64,000 bases of DNA from Glandiceps talaboti. Taxonomy: Eukaryota > Hemichordata > Enteropneusta > Spengelidae. The translations under genes were made by a program, and so were the position numbers. Position 1 is the first letter of the stretch. Every line of letters begins with the position of its first letter. The DNA lies in NCBI RefSeq assembly GCF_964340395.1, contig NC_135558.1, positions 6,772,501 through 6,836,500 of the forward strand, in the 5' to 3' direction. Of the stretch, positions 1 to 12,399 are shown one piece after another. The notes under the pieces are model-generated. The model had not been told where the DNA came from and did no database searches. It worked only from the letters and a program-made list of their open reading frames with translations.

Positions 1-1900
1 TCCTTTATTCCTATGAAATGACTTAATATCAACATCATGTTTGGGAGTTTTCACGTCCTAGTTTAGGGACGTAGTCATAGAAAGTGAGTTTCACTTAATA
101 ATGTACGTGTGTCTGAAAGTATTGAGGTTTAAATTGTGTGACTATGCAGCCTGGGGTTATTTTTTCTGTGCTTACATCGACGTTGGGGAGATTTTTTCAA
201 ACAACCAATGAATTCAATTCATCTGTATTTACATACACACTCTATGTATTTTGTTACGATTCCATAAATAGTATAAATCCATCTCGTATTACTGACTACG
301 AGATAGTTCCTAACAAACTGAAGTGAGGTAGTTCTCCATAATTGCTATCTATGTCAATAATCTACTCTTTCAACTTGCCGGGTCACTGACTTCATATGGT
401 TCGCTTTAACGTCGCATCGGGTTTCGTTCGCTCCCAGTATAAATTGTCGAAAAGTATCGCACACGCGATCATTTCTCCACCTCAGCGAAATACATGAAAT
501 ATGAACAATTCTTGCGGTCGATTGTAACATATATAACACTAATGTGTCTATTTATTAACTCCTTCTTGTGCATTTAGGGATCCTTCAGTAAGTACGAATG
601 GGGAGGGTCAGGGGAATGGGGGGGGGGTCATATTTTACAAAATTATATTTATATTTTTTAAATCGGTTCTCGGGGAGGGTCATATTTTAGAAAATGAAAT
701 TAGGGGAGCGTCACATTCTACGTTGACTCCTTGTATTATCTACAACTTTGCAATATTTTGTGGTTTTGCCATTCCACCGCCGCCACTGGTTCCACATCCC
801 CGCACTGCCGCATAATCCCATCACTGCCACCGTTGTAGTCACGTTTACCAGCACATATATCACTGATTCAAATCACTACTTCTAACCAGGCAGTAAATCA
901 ACTGTTGTGGTGTGATTAGAGGGTCTCACAGGGGTGAACGGAAATGGTGTGGTGAGATGATATGGTTTCGGCAGTGTGCCCATTTAGTCTTTGGGAGTTC
1001 TGGCAATCAGCTCTGCCAATTAGATTCAAACACGGGAAATAATGTATGCAAAACCTTCATACAAATTCACTGTGGTGGTGGTGGTGGTGGTGGTAGTAGA
1101 AGTGAGAAATAACCACTGCCTTTAAAATCGTCAATGTGGTGGCAGCGATGGGATCGAGTCCTTGCTAGTGATTCTGCTACTCATGTCCCTTTCCACGTCT
1201 GACAGGATTTGAACACAATCATGTTATTAAAACAATATTTGCACAGAGGGGAGAGTCACCTTTTAGAGAAAGGAAATTGGGGGGGGGGTTCCAATTTTTA
1301 GAAAATGGAATCGCGACTACTCATATTTTACGTTACAGGTCGGGCTTGATTTCCCTCAGCCCTCCACCATGTAATTACTGAATGCTCCCTCAGTAGATTA
1401 TTCATCCGAAAATGTAGAGTATTATGTGGTGTCTAAAACAAGGTATTTAGTAGGTCATTATTTATCTAACCAGATTTAGAAACACGCCCGTGACGGGCTT
1501 TGCTTTGCAACTAGTGTTGTAGACTATTGTTGTACGAGTAGTTTAATTTTAGTTGGTCCGGTGGATAAATATACCGTGGCTCTGCTGGGTCAGTACAACC
1601 AATACGACAGGGACTGTTTTCATTACTAAATTGCTAAAGTGGACAGACTTTATGTTCAATTAGTTTTCAAGCATCTACGAATAAAGGTAACATATGGACC
1701 AATTTGCTTTAAAGTTCTGAACTTAAAGTATCAAGCAAATAACTACGTACGTTATCGGATCATCTATTAGACTAGGACGATCATGCTCTGGGCCAATTAG
1801 CGGAGACATACTGACAACTCTCCGTATTGACGTCTCATTCAAACTAGTGTACATATGATGAATAATGATCATATCTTGACATAAGTATACAAACATATGT
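1..1900. other. Intergenic region left of the P450
   Basis: No convincing coding exon is seen. It holds a degenerate G-rich repeat: a GGGGAGGGTCA-type core followed by an ATTTTA(G/C)AAAAT stretch occurs about three times at 590-720 and again, diverged, at 1240-1330. There is also a short GGT run at 1072-1095. The small open frames here have no recognisable domain. Confidence 0.6.
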
Positions 1901-1956
1901 CAGAGTTCAAAGTTCAAATGTATGGGTGGGTGAAATTGGGCTAAGCTCGTTCTCGC

Positions 1957-1964
1957 TATATAAT
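1957..1964 (+). promoter_or_regulatory. Probable TATA box of the P450 gene
   Basis: The sequence TATATAAT lies 85-92 bases upstream of the P450 start codon. A start site about 30 bases downstream would give a 5' leader of roughly 60 bases. One core AhR-type site (CACGC, minus-strand GCGTG) lies at 1483-1487, but it lacks the full extended consensus, so AhR control is only a possibility. Confidence 0.45.
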
Positions 1965-2048
1965 TAGATGCGATTACATTTCCACCTATTTTATTTGAAA
2001 TGATATTGACAGCAAGCTGCTAAGAAGATTGGTCCACTGAATTACAAA

Positions 2049-3611
2049 ATGGCAAGGGACACAAATGATTTCGAAATGTCTGTCCACCTCGGATTTACCG
2101 AAAATTCTAATCTCACCAGCTTCCTCGTGTTTATCTCACTGTCATTATTTTTGACGGTGCTGTGGAAATATTTCAGCGGGGGAAATCCTCACCTCAAGAA
2201 ATTGCCAGGTCCGCGAGGAGTTCCTATCTTCGGTAATTTTTTTCAGCTTGATCCGAACCCACATATACAACTAACTAAACTATGGTACAAGTATGGCGAT
2301 ATATTCCGAATTTACATTGGCAATAGACCTGTTGTGATTGTCAATGGTATCGATACTATCAAAGGAGCTCTCTTAAAACGAATAACGGATTTTGCAGACA
2401 GGCCCAATTTTCCGTCCTTCTCCACTATCAGTGGTGGCAAGGGTATGGCGTTCGGACGTTACGGCGATAGATGGAAAGTACATCGTAAAATTGGCACAAC
2501 TGCATTGCGACTGTACACAAGTGGTCGTCAACTAGGGGTACTGCAAGAAGAAATTACCAACGAAATGTTGACATTGGTCAAGATTTTGACGGACAACAAC
2601 AGTAAAAGTGGCCGGGTTTTGGATCCTCAGAATTCTCTTCGGACAGCGACTGCGAATATAGTGTTTGCTATGGAATTTGGTAAACGATATGCACATCATG
2701 ATGAGCAGATTCAAAGTGTGGTAAGACTAGCTGACCAATTCAATGACAATGTAGGAGGATTTGCCAACCCGGTTGATTACATACCATGGCTTCAATACTT
2801 CCCGAGTCCAAGATCAAAACTAGTGGAAAACCTGACCACTTCCCTCGCGCAATGGATGAACACTCGTATCGTCGAACATCGCCGAACGTACAAACCAAAT
2901 GTACAACGTCACATCATGGATAACTTGGTGAAAGTGAGTCAGGAGATGGATCAACAGGAAAAAGATCGTGTCGGAATCACGGAGGGGCACATCTTTGCAA
3001 CAATGCAAGACATCTTCGGTGCTGGTTTCGATACAACGGCAACTACTATACAATGGGCCCTCCTGTATGCCGTAAAATATCCACAGATCCAGGCGAAAAT
3101 TCAACATGAATTAGACCGGGTCGTTGGTCGGAACAGTCTACCGACTCTGGATGACCGCAAGAACTTAATATACACCGACGCATTCATATTGGAAATTCTC
3201 CGCCATGCTACTGTTGTACCATTTACCATTCCACATTCCACACTATGTGCAACAAAACTTGGTGACTTCGTCATCCCAAAAGACACTGTTGTATTTTTTA
3301 ATTTATGGTCGGTAAGTCACGACACCAACTTTTGGACAAAACCAGACCAATTCAACCCTGAACGGTTTTTGACTTCAGACGGACAGTCTTTAGATATAGA
3401 GACTATAAACAAAATGATACCTTTCTCTGCAGGTAGAAGAAAGTGTCTCGGTGAACAGCTAGCCAAGATTGTAGTGTTCCTAGCCGTCGCAATTCTTTTC
3501 CACCAATGCGAGTTTCGTGAAAGCGACGAAGCTTTGCCAAATTTGGATGGGCGGTATGGATTGGCACTTCGACCACAACCGTTCATGGTCCACGCAACAC
3601 AACGACTGTAG
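2049..3611 (+). CDS. CYP1-like cytochrome P450 (microsomal monooxygenase), intronless
   Basis: Apparently complete 520-aa microsomal P450 in one exon. A hydrophobic N-terminal anchor (about 21-40) is followed by the proline-rich hinge LPGPRGVP (52-59). A C-helix WxxxR lies at 142-146, the I-helix oxygen-activation motif GAGFDTT at 324-330, ExxR at 382-385, PERF at 437-440 and the haem loop FSAGRRKCLG at 459-468 with axial Cys466. The stretch VPFTIPHST after ExxR and the following FxIPKDTxVFxNxWxxxHD pattern resemble vertebrate CYP1 enzymes, placing it in the CYP2 clan near CYP1 (family knowledge). It would act on the ER membrane with NADPH-P450 reductase; the substrate cannot be told. Length is normal and no lesion is visible. 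The start is the first ATG and keeps the anchor complete. Absence of introns suggests retroposition or intron loss. CYP17/CYP2-like assignment is the main alternative. Confidence 0.93.
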   Translation: MARDTNDFEMSVHLGFTENSNLTSFLVFISLSLFLTVLWKYFSGGNPHLKKLPGPRGVPIFGNFFQLDPNPHIQLTKLWYKYGDIFRIYIGNRPVVIVNGIDTIKGALLKRITDFADRPNFPSFSTISGGKGMAFGRYGDRWKVHRKIGTTALRLYTSGRQLGVLQEEITNEMLTLVKILTDNNSKSGRVLDPQNSLRTATANIVFAMEFGKRYAHHDEQIQSVVRLADQFNDNVGGFANPVDYIPWLQYFPSPRSKLVENLTTSLAQWMNTRIVEHRRTYKPNVQRHIMDNLVKVSQEMDQQEKDRVGITEGHIFATMQDIFGAGFDTTATTIQWALLYAVKYPQIQAKIQHELDRVVGRNSLPTLDDRKNLIYTDAFILEILRHATVVPFTIPHSTLCATKLGDFVIPKDTVVFFNLWSVSHDTNFWTKPDQFNPERFLTSDGQSLDIETINKMIPFSAGRRKCLGEQLAKIVVFLAVAILFHQCEFRESDEALPNLDGRYGLALRPQPFMVHATQRL

Positions 3612-3982
3612 ATTTACCAGGATCTTTGATATAATAGTAATACGATAGGGATTTTCAGATGGCAATGGATGAGGTATACGACATTTGAAACTCCTAGTTA
3701 CAGTTACAATAACTTTTGTCAAATTTATTATTGCTATTCTATCTATTGAATTGTGATGGATGACTTGCACGTATTGTGTATACTTTATTGGAAAAGGTAT
3801 TGTAATTTCCATGTTCTCCAAACACCGTCGGCTATCATACAATTAGCGTGATTCTGTTGTGTTATTCTTGGTTCATATGTGGACATTCGATATTGTAAAT
3901 TAACGACAAGTAAATTACATGTGTTTGGTTCAAACAAATGAACAGATCATATGCCACATGCGATTGTATGACTTCTTGACAG

Positions 3983-3988
3983 AATAAA
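3983..3988 (+). terminator. Candidate polyadenylation signal of the P450 gene
   Basis: AATAAA occurs about 370 bases after the P450 stop codon and is the first canonical hexamer on the plus strand. Cleavage would be expected 10-30 bases downstream. Confidence 0.45.
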
Positions 3989-4193
3989 TGCATTTCAGTT
4001 GCAATTTGCCGTTTTCATAGAAATATTTGTTTTGTTTTCCCCTTTGAACGCCTATTTTAGAGCTTTCATTTATGTTATGTCTTTTCATAGTAAAATACAA
4101 ATACGTACTTAGCTGCACGTTGAAAATGTAAGGACTAAGCGAGAAAGTTGTCAGAAACTGTGGGACTTACTAGCACACGTCATGGCATGACAT

Positions 4194-4255
<62 letters not shown>

Positions 4256-4327
4256 CGCGCGCGCACGCTTACACGTGACTGTGTTCAGGTGTGTGTGTAT
4301 GTATGTATATGTATGTATGTATGTATG

Positions 4328-4359
<32 letters not shown>

Positions 4360-4438
4360 TGTATGTATGTATGTATGTATGTATGTATGTATGTATGCAT
4401 GCATGCATGCATGTGTATATGCATATGTGTGTATGTGC

Positions 4439-4488
<50 letters not shown>
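4194..4488. repeat. Compound microsatellite (GT)n-(GTAT)n-(GT)n
   Basis: A GT array (about 4194-4252) is followed by an alternating purine-pyrimidine stretch, a long GTAT tetranucleotide array (about 4295-4400) with GCAT variants, and a second GT array (about 4442-4487). Open frames across it are only repeat translations. Confidence 0.95.
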
Positions 4489-4636
4489 TGTGTTTGAGAG
4501 TTTGAATGTATGTGTAGTTTTAGTTTTACGTTATTTTACAAACGTCGTGGCGGTTCGCAGTCAGAGACCGTGTGTACACTGTACCCACTCAAACGAAAAA
4601 AAACTAAACAATGTTTGACAACTTTGGTACAGTATG

Positions 4637-4760
4637 AACAGGGTGCGTGTTGAAAATGTGTGTTTATCAACTTAATTTACGGTGTATTCGCACGATACAT
4701 GTGATAGTATGAAAGTTTCTCACGCAAACTCCTAATCCGTGTCGCATTCAAATACCACGA
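4637..4760. repeat. Copy 1 of a ~125-bp dispersed direct duplication
   Basis: This segment shares the landmarks GGGTGCGTGTTGAAA, TTTACGGTGTATTCGCACGA and TGATAGTATGAAAGTTTCTC, in order and at the same spacing, with 5950-6070. It is non-coding and of unknown origin. Confidence 0.75.
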
Positions 4761-4912
4761 CTTGACTACTGAAGTGGCGACCTGGTATTTTAAGGGACTG
4801 GTCATATTCATTGTACGATGGGAACCAACAAGTACCTTACAGAGTGAAATATATACAATTGGATAAATTTTATGATATGTTGTTCGTAAATTTTAAATTC
4901 ATATAATACTAC

Positions 4913-5033
<121 letters not shown>

Positions 5034-5453
5034 GTTTTCTTGATCATGTTTTTATGTTTTTAGTGTGGATTACCAAAACCTCGACAACGGCTTCTTAAAT
5101 ATATCCACCATTTTATAGTGTATACTCGTATTACAGAGATTCATTATCGGTCGACTGGTCCTGTAAACCAATGTTTTTATAAACGCTTTGAGATGCCAGT
5201 TTTTGTTTTGGTAAGCATAACTTGGACAGCCTGGGGCAGTATGTAACTATAAACCTATTTAATGTCTTGCCTAGAAACATATTCAATATCATCGATGTAG
5301 TGTTGGAATGCCATAAACGTTTGGCCTAGAATTGGTCGTGTTATTCATCACGAAATTTGCTGTGGAAGACACAAAATAATCAAAATCAATTCTGACTCCA
5401 CAGTTATCCTTAGAAATTGTGATTCTTGCAGATCAATTAAGATCGTCAGCTCG

Positions 5454-5454
<1 letters not shown>

Positions 5455-5497
<43 letters not shown>

Positions 5498-5513
5498 GCA
5501 CGCACACACATAC
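5455..5513. repeat. (CA)n microsatellite
   Basis: CA dinucleotide array with a short CGCA interruption near the right end. Confidence 0.9.
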
Positions 5514-5949
5514 ACAGAGACTTGTTCGCAGTAAAAGAAAGTTACTAACGGTGATCAAAATTAAACACGAAAACAGTACCTAAAAGACAGTATTTGTCAA
5601 ACCAGCAGAATGATAAATAATAAATTTAACATTGCATTTAAAAAAAAAGAAACGATGGAGGTGGAGATAATGAAGTGTGCGTACATTTGAGGAGAGGATA
5701 GGGGGGGGTGTTCATTTTAACAGACAAAGATATCTATAGAGACAGACGTAGTGTAAGACCAAATCTAAGTCTAGAAAAAATGGCTACTTTTAGAACAGGT
5801 TAAATAAATAAATCATACGATCTCTTAAGTTAACAGGATGTATTTAAGTATTTCGTAGTTGTGGAATCTACGAATGTTTGTTTTTAGGCCATGCACACGG
5901 TGGTACCGTTCTTTCGTTGTACTGTCAATACCCAAGTAATGTTTGACAT

Positions 5950-6070
5950 TTTTGGGTGCGTGTTGAAATCTAAGTTTATCAGTATAATTTACGGTGTATT
6001 CGCACGAATGTGTGATAGTATGAAAGTTTCTCACGCAAACTTCCAATTGACGTCGTTGGTAAATAACACG
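5950..6070. repeat. Copy 2 of the ~125-bp direct duplication
   Basis: Same orientation as 4637-4760 and about 1.3 kb away. The shared blocks are nearly identical around TTTACGGTGTATTCGCACGA and GTATGAAAGTTTCTCACGCA, with small indels between them. Confidence 0.75.
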
Positions 6071-6099
6071 GAGTGCCTTTGAAGTAGTAGCACCAGTAT

Positions 6100-9000
6100 T
6101 CAACGTGACTAGGGGGCTATCCTAACAACGTAGAGGGGTGGGACTGGGCATAGTCCAATTCGTTACATCGATACCGAAAAAAGATCATACAAAGAGATTG
6201 GACAAATATATTGTAAAAGGAAACGCAGGGGTAAAATTTTTCACAAGAACTTAAGTACATTTCGTAACTTGTCATTGGAGTTCAACAAATGTTCTATGAT
6301 CCTAAAATACTTGTTGGTCATGAACAAACAAAATATCATGATGTATTTATGTAATGATCAAAAATGACGAACTCGGTGCTTCGTGATTTGCAATTCTATA
6401 GCTCGGAATGGTGCTCATGATTCGCAATCCTGGGTACTTTTTGAGAGTGTGTTAAAGGTCAGATCTGAACATTTTGTCTACGACATTTTTGTCTCATTTG
6501 AGAACGAGTTAGACATGTTATTACGCTGAAACATAACTTATTTATGATGATCACTATGGAAACCGCGAGATCTTTGGCATATACATGTGGTTTAATAGGC
6601 AGACCAAATGAATGATTTAATGATATACTATTTGGGTGCAGCCAGGAAAATGCTACTTACATCAGGACGGTAGACAAAATGCAGCCAAAGATCGCATGAT
6701 GTGTGGATAATTTATGCTATTTTCAGAGCAAAAATCACCATTAATACGCTAGATTAGTTTTATGTAAATGGAGCTTCAAATTAGTTGGTATCCACCTCTT
6801 TAAAAAAAAGATAGAAAATAAAAAATCATTCTCGAAGTTTATTAGCCTAGATTCAAGTCATGTGAGGTTTTGATTATCGAGACGATAGTCAACTTAATCA
6901 CCACGCAACTCTAATAATAGTAATATGTCTCGATTCGTGTACAATTTTGTCGCGAATAAGATAAGTGAGGAAACATGTTGTATCACAGTATACGTCTGCC
7001 ATAACATATACTAGTCTAATAACTTCAATCCAGTCTAGTTTTTTTATTATAAAGATTTGTAAAATTCAAGCACATTGCCAGTGTTCATCATGACAGCGAT
7101 ACAAAGGTTATTGGCCTGTCCTTATCACCATGGTGATTAATGAGACACAATACCTGTGTGACTTTGTGACCTATATCAAAGTTTAAACCGTCCACACCCA
7201 AAAAACACTAGTTTGTCATCAACGAGCATCGAAACAACACTGCTATGAAGCACCCAAGTACTCAGACCACTCATCTCTGAGCCAAGTAGTTGGTTTAATC
7301 TTATTGTAGCGAAGAATTCCACGACCAAACCTCACTGTAAAAGTATTATGACTGCACTGTTTTCTCAGTTTAGTTATTTCTTTGGCCAAGCTAGTTTAAA
7401 CTATATCTCATATTTCTCGTAGTTTCTCTTATATCGTCTGTTGTTGTCTTGCCAACTCCATCGAATTTTAAGAGATGATTTGATACCACGTTAACTTGGC
7501 ATACAGACTCCCTTTACTCGAATATTAACCCTCTCCATAGCACTTGTCAAGTTAGTTTTAAAAGCATAAGCTGACTCGGCGTTTAATATGTAAAAGTACG
7601 GCTTGATTGAAACCTCTTGCTGTAAGATTTTGTTGAAATTGCAACACTGAGATGAATGTGTGCAAAATAATTAGTTGAACAAATTGATCAGCGAATCACC
7701 AAAGCGTTAGTAATTTTATGCATATTTAGATGTAGTATTCTAATTATTGAAGAACATTATACAACCCTTCCTATTGGCAGAACCCAAACCTGGTAATTTC
7801 GTATAATATGTAAATTATTTGGCGACAAAATTTAACATACATACACTACAGTGGGTCGAGGGAATCATTATTATGCTACGGATACTATACTCTACAACTA
7901 TGTTAATGACGTCAACAGATGTTTCCCATGACTTCGAGAAGGCATGCTAGGCAGTGATTTAAATGTTGTCTTCTTCTCGCACGACTATTTTATAGTGGTC
8001 TGAATTTTTTGGACGTATAGTTAACCCCCATACTAAAAATAACTTGATAATATACTCAGTTTATGCCTCTTTAACTCCGCAGAATTATAAATTGTGCTCT
8101 TAGACAACAAATAATCGTTACGGTTGTAATTCGAGTGTCTATTTTCAAATCTGGTTGAAACTCTGCATAATATGGAGGTTTATAGGAACGTCGTTTTATC
8201 AGTTGAATTTATGACACCCTTGCACGCACACGTACTGGTGTAAGACCCACAGTCACGCAACCTCTCATATAAAGAGCGGTGGTCCATGACGATAAATGAA
8301 CATTAACTGGTGTAAATCACACAGGATTAAAACAGGTCGACACTTTAAGAATAATGATACTTTAACTTGCATACATTGATCTGCATATAGTAATATGATT
8401 ATCGCCTAACCCCATTAAAGGGAAACATTCTATAATTGCGATTTTATTTTTAGTGCAGTGGCGTAGATGATTTCATTTATCGTACAATAAGCTTACTCGT
8501 ACTCGTCTGTTATTTGGACACACTTTGATTTACTTCATTACTTAATTTTTTCACTCCAACGAAATTACGTCACAGAGTAATTTGCATATTTTCTTCTTAC
8601 TTCTGACAGTAGCTTATGATCGCTTGATATGTTTAGGTACGCGAAATTAATGAAAAAAGTTGACTTTGATTGGATACGAAAAACCAAGGTTTTGAACAAA
8701 GTTCCGTTAATGTTATGTTTCAATTGGGTAAATATTAGTCCAGATGCCAATGTGGTCTCGAACTAAACCATAAATCGTAACGATATTATACGGTATAGGG
8801 GCTAGACTAAGTAAATATTTGCTACGTCCTTGCAGAAAACATCTCCAGTTATTTATATGCTAGAGTTAGCCTTCTCGAGATAACATGTTCTAACTCGAGT
8901 TCTGAAATATTCATTTTCATTGCATCTGTAGTTGAAACTTCCATGCTTGTATATTAGGTTGTGTTGTCCACGTGATTGATTTAGTTATTAGTTTTCCCGA

Positions 9001-10900
9001 CACACTAGACTGGCTCAGTAAATAAATCCACATTATATGGTAGTTATCTCAGGTAAAACCAAAGCATGAAAACACAGAAAATTGGCTTTATTTCAATTCA
9101 ATCGACGTCAACAAGTTTAAATTCTTCCCGTAACAACTTAGGTATTAAAAGTTGCCGTTCTCAATGTTTGGGTTTGAAGTTTTAACATTTTCACTTTACT
9201 GTGCCTTGAAAACAAGTTTCTTTTGGTTGGTTAAAAACAAATATCAGAGTTTGCTCTCGACTCGATTAGAAAGCGTTCGTGCTCGATGCACAAATAAAGA
9301 GCGTGGGTAGGCTTCATGTTGAACAGTGATGATGTGTCTAGTGTTGACTTGCATTCGAGGATGAGAAGGCTTGTCAGCATTAACAAGTTTTGGTGGGTGT
9401 GCAACCGTATTGTTTACTTGGCAGTAATTACTCCTGAACGAACAGGCTCTATCATCACGCATTGCCGATCGAATTTCTCCGCAACACTTTAAACTTAAAG
9501 TAATGTATTTATTGAGTCTCGACCTCTACACATTGCCCGAGCAGATATACGATATCATATTTGCACCGGTCACTTTCCCGACATATAATCATCAGAACGA
9601 AATTCTGATGATTTGTCTCATTTCTGTCACATTTCTACTTTATGTTAGAAGAATTATAGAAATAATCTTTCACTTGTGACATAATGCCAAAATCAAGATT
9701 AAGAAATCATTTTTGTTTTCAATAGTCTGTTAGATACAGACATTCGTGCCACGTTATCAGCCAGCACCACTCATGTCGTGGTTAAGAAGCCTGATAGGGC
9801 TGAACAACGAGAAATACTGTATCTAACAGTCTAAGTTTTTGAGAGGATAGTCAGATATTGGCGGGGTTAGTTAGTGAAGAAATTAACACGAAGGTTTTAA
9901 CTAGTAGCGAAGCAAAGTTCATGATCAATCTAATCGCAAATCACTCTATCTCTTGTGAACTTAACTGGTCTTACACGTTAATGGGGAAACACTTTTCATT
10001 CAGGTCATATCAGGATGCGACGATAAATTTGTTAAATTGCTCCATTTGGTGTCGTACGAAGAAAATGCAATTTAACTTTCCACAAATGTAATTTGTCTGA
10101 CGAGTCGAAATTTCACTACAGGACCATTCATATATGTAGACTAATTTACTTTGAGAATAATGCTGACTACGAATCAAGGTGAACGGTAGTTGATGGTCTA
10201 AAAGTAACACCATTATTGCGTTTTCTTTTTCTGGAGCCCAGTCCGTGTTGACGAAGTCTATATGTCAGCGAACAGGTCAAAGGTTAAATAAATCAAATAC
10301 ACGGACTGTCCTCGTTATAAATTCGTTATTTTCTGAACTCGGTGGCAAAGAACATCTGGATGACAAATCAAATTCGTAAGCTTAGAGGTAACAACTCCAG
10401 AATAAGTGTAAGTCTTAGACTTGAAACAACTTGATGACGTGGTATAGTTCTCTTATTAGTGGATCTTTTTTAATTAGGAGAAAAAATGGACAAGTATGTT
10501 CACTGTACATGAAATTCTTTCAATAGGTAGGGATTACATACATTTTTACCTTCCGTAACGGATAGGATACATTTGACTGCACACAACGGTATATGTAAGG
10601 ACGATACCATCAGATGTCCGGAAAGACATACATAAAAGAAACTAGGTAATTGGTGACAGTTTTTGCCAATTAGAAACTACGAAAGTAACAATTTCACAAG
10701 AATGATGACGGAATCGGCCATATTATTGAAAGTTCTTCGGGATTTCATTTTCCTCCTTTCAAATTGAAAGTTACCGAAAAGTTTAAATTTGTTTTCCTGT
10801 ACATATGGAAATGCTATTCATCGCTACAAAACGGGAATGGTATAGTTCTTGACCAAATCTACCCAATATATATTATGTCGACAGCATACACAACTAATGA
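6100..10900. other. Gene-poor intergenic DNA
   Basis: No coding exon with recognisable homology is visible on either strand; the open frames are short and AT-biased. The only structured element I see is the inverted-repeat element at 9724-9832. Confidence 0.5.
9724..9832. mobile_element. Small inverted-repeat (MITE-like) element
   Basis: The terminal sequence AGTCTGTTAGATACAG at 9724-9739 is matched, as reverse complement with one mismatch, by 9817-9832. The 109-bp unit could fold into a hairpin. It has no coding capacity, and no clear target-site duplication was found. Confidence 0.5.
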
Positions 10901-10964
10901 AAAGAATCCCAGACCATGGAGTCAGAAAGATCAAAAGGCCTAACATAATAAAATATAGACTCTT

Positions 10965-11089
10965 GGGTCAAGCAGAATAACGGGTCAAATAGCAGATTGA
11001 AGATCACGATGGCCATAAAGACTAATGGGTCACGCGTAACGGACCTCAGGGTCATGAACAACGGGTCAAATATGAAAGCCCTTGGGTCA
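10965..11089. repeat. Cluster of GGGTCA motifs beside the 23-bp minisatellite
   Basis: GGGTCA occurs on the plus strand at 10965, 10982, 11027, 11049, 11063 and 11084. Several copies sit in a diverged context such as GGGTCAAGCAGAATAA, suggesting an old tandem repeat. The motif also equals a nuclear-receptor half-site. Further copies occur to the right of the minisatellite near 12142-12210. Confidence 0.5.
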
Positions 11090-11125
11090 AGTAGAATAAA
11101 GGGTCTATCGTGGTGGCAGTGCATT

Positions 11126-12092
11126 GAAGATCATGGTGGCCATGTATTGAGGATCCTGGTGGTTATGTATTAAAGATCCTGGTGGCTATGTATTAAAGAT
11201 CCTGGTGGCTATGTATTAAAGATCCTGGTGGCTATGCATTGAAGATCCTGGTGGCTATGTATTAAAGATCCTGGTGGCTATGCATTGAAGATCCTGGTGG
11301 CTATGCATTGAAGATCCTGGTGGCTATGCATTGAAGATCCTGGTGGCTATGCATTGAAGATCCTGGTGGCTATGTATTAAAGATCCTGGTGGCTATGCAT
11401 TGAAGATCCTGGTGGCTATGCATTGAAGATCCTGGTGGCTATGCATTGAAGATCCTGGTGGCTATGTATTAAAGATCCTGGTGGCTATGCATTGAAGATC
11501 CTGGTGGCTATGTATTAAAGATCCTGGTGGCTATGCATTGAAGATCCTGGTGGCTATGCATTGAAGATCCTGGTGGCTATGCATTGAAGATCCTGGTGGC
11601 TATGCATTGAAGATCCTGGTGGCTATGTATTAAAGATCCTGGTGGCTATGCATTGAAGATCCTGGTGGCTATGCATTGAAGATCCTGGTGGCTATGCATT
11701 GAAGATCCTGGTGGCTATGTATTAAAGATCCTAGTGGCTATGCATTGAAGATCCTGGTGGCTATGCATTGAAGATCCTGGTGGCTATGTATTAAAGATCC
11801 TGGTGGCTATGCATTGAAGATCCTGGTGGCTATGCATTGAAGATCCTGGTGGCTATGCATTGAAGATCCTGGTGGCTATGTATTAAAGATCCTAGTGGCT
11901 ATGCATTGAAGATCCTGGTGGCTATGTATTAAAGATCCTAGTGGTCGTGCACTGAAGATCCTGGTGGCTATGCACTGAAGATCCTAGTGGTCGTGCACTG
12001 AAGATCCTGGTGGCTATGCATTGAAGATCCTGGTGGCTATGCATTGAAGATCCTGGTGGCTATGCATTGAAGATCCTGGTGGTCATGCAGAA
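11126..12092. repeat. 23-bp minisatellite, about 42 units
   Basis: The unit is GAAGATCCTGGTGGCTATGCATT, repeated head to tail for almost 1 kb. Two main variants alternate: GCATTGAA (A) and GTATTAAA (B). In the centre they often appear in runs such as A-A-A-B, giving a higher-order period near 92 bp. The edge units are more diverged (GGCCATG, GGTTATG, GGTCGTGCACTG), as expected for an array homogenised from within. Confidence 0.95.
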
Positions 12093-12399
12093 TATTGATT
12101 CAAACAGAAGCTCATACATGCTTATGTCAGTTAAAATAAAGGGTCATGCATAACAGGTCAGAGACCACGGTGTATATCAAAGAAACAAAAAAGTCAAATA
12201 TGCAGATAGATCACAGGTCACCGTCTGAGTCAAGCAGAATCACACATAATAGATCACACATTTCATATGAAAAATCAAAAATTGCTTTTGACAACATTAA
12301 TACAAAACAGAGTTTGAAAAAAAGAGAATCAAGTTTATTTTTGACTTTGAAATATGTACTTGTAAATTACAGATAAATACATCACAGAAAACATTAAAA

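Noticed and set aside
2532-3842. Antisense frames of 60-120 codons over the P450
   Set aside because: Shadows of the strong plus-strand coding sequence, with no homology of their own.
4148-4618. Open frames of 68-156 codons on both strands
   Set aside because: They translate GT and GTAT microsatellites (VCVC, YVCM, THTH patterns) and have no real protein content.
11126-12092. Array that could be mistaken for a CRISPR
   Set aside because: Units are contiguous without unique spacers, and the genome is eukaryotic; it is a minisatellite.
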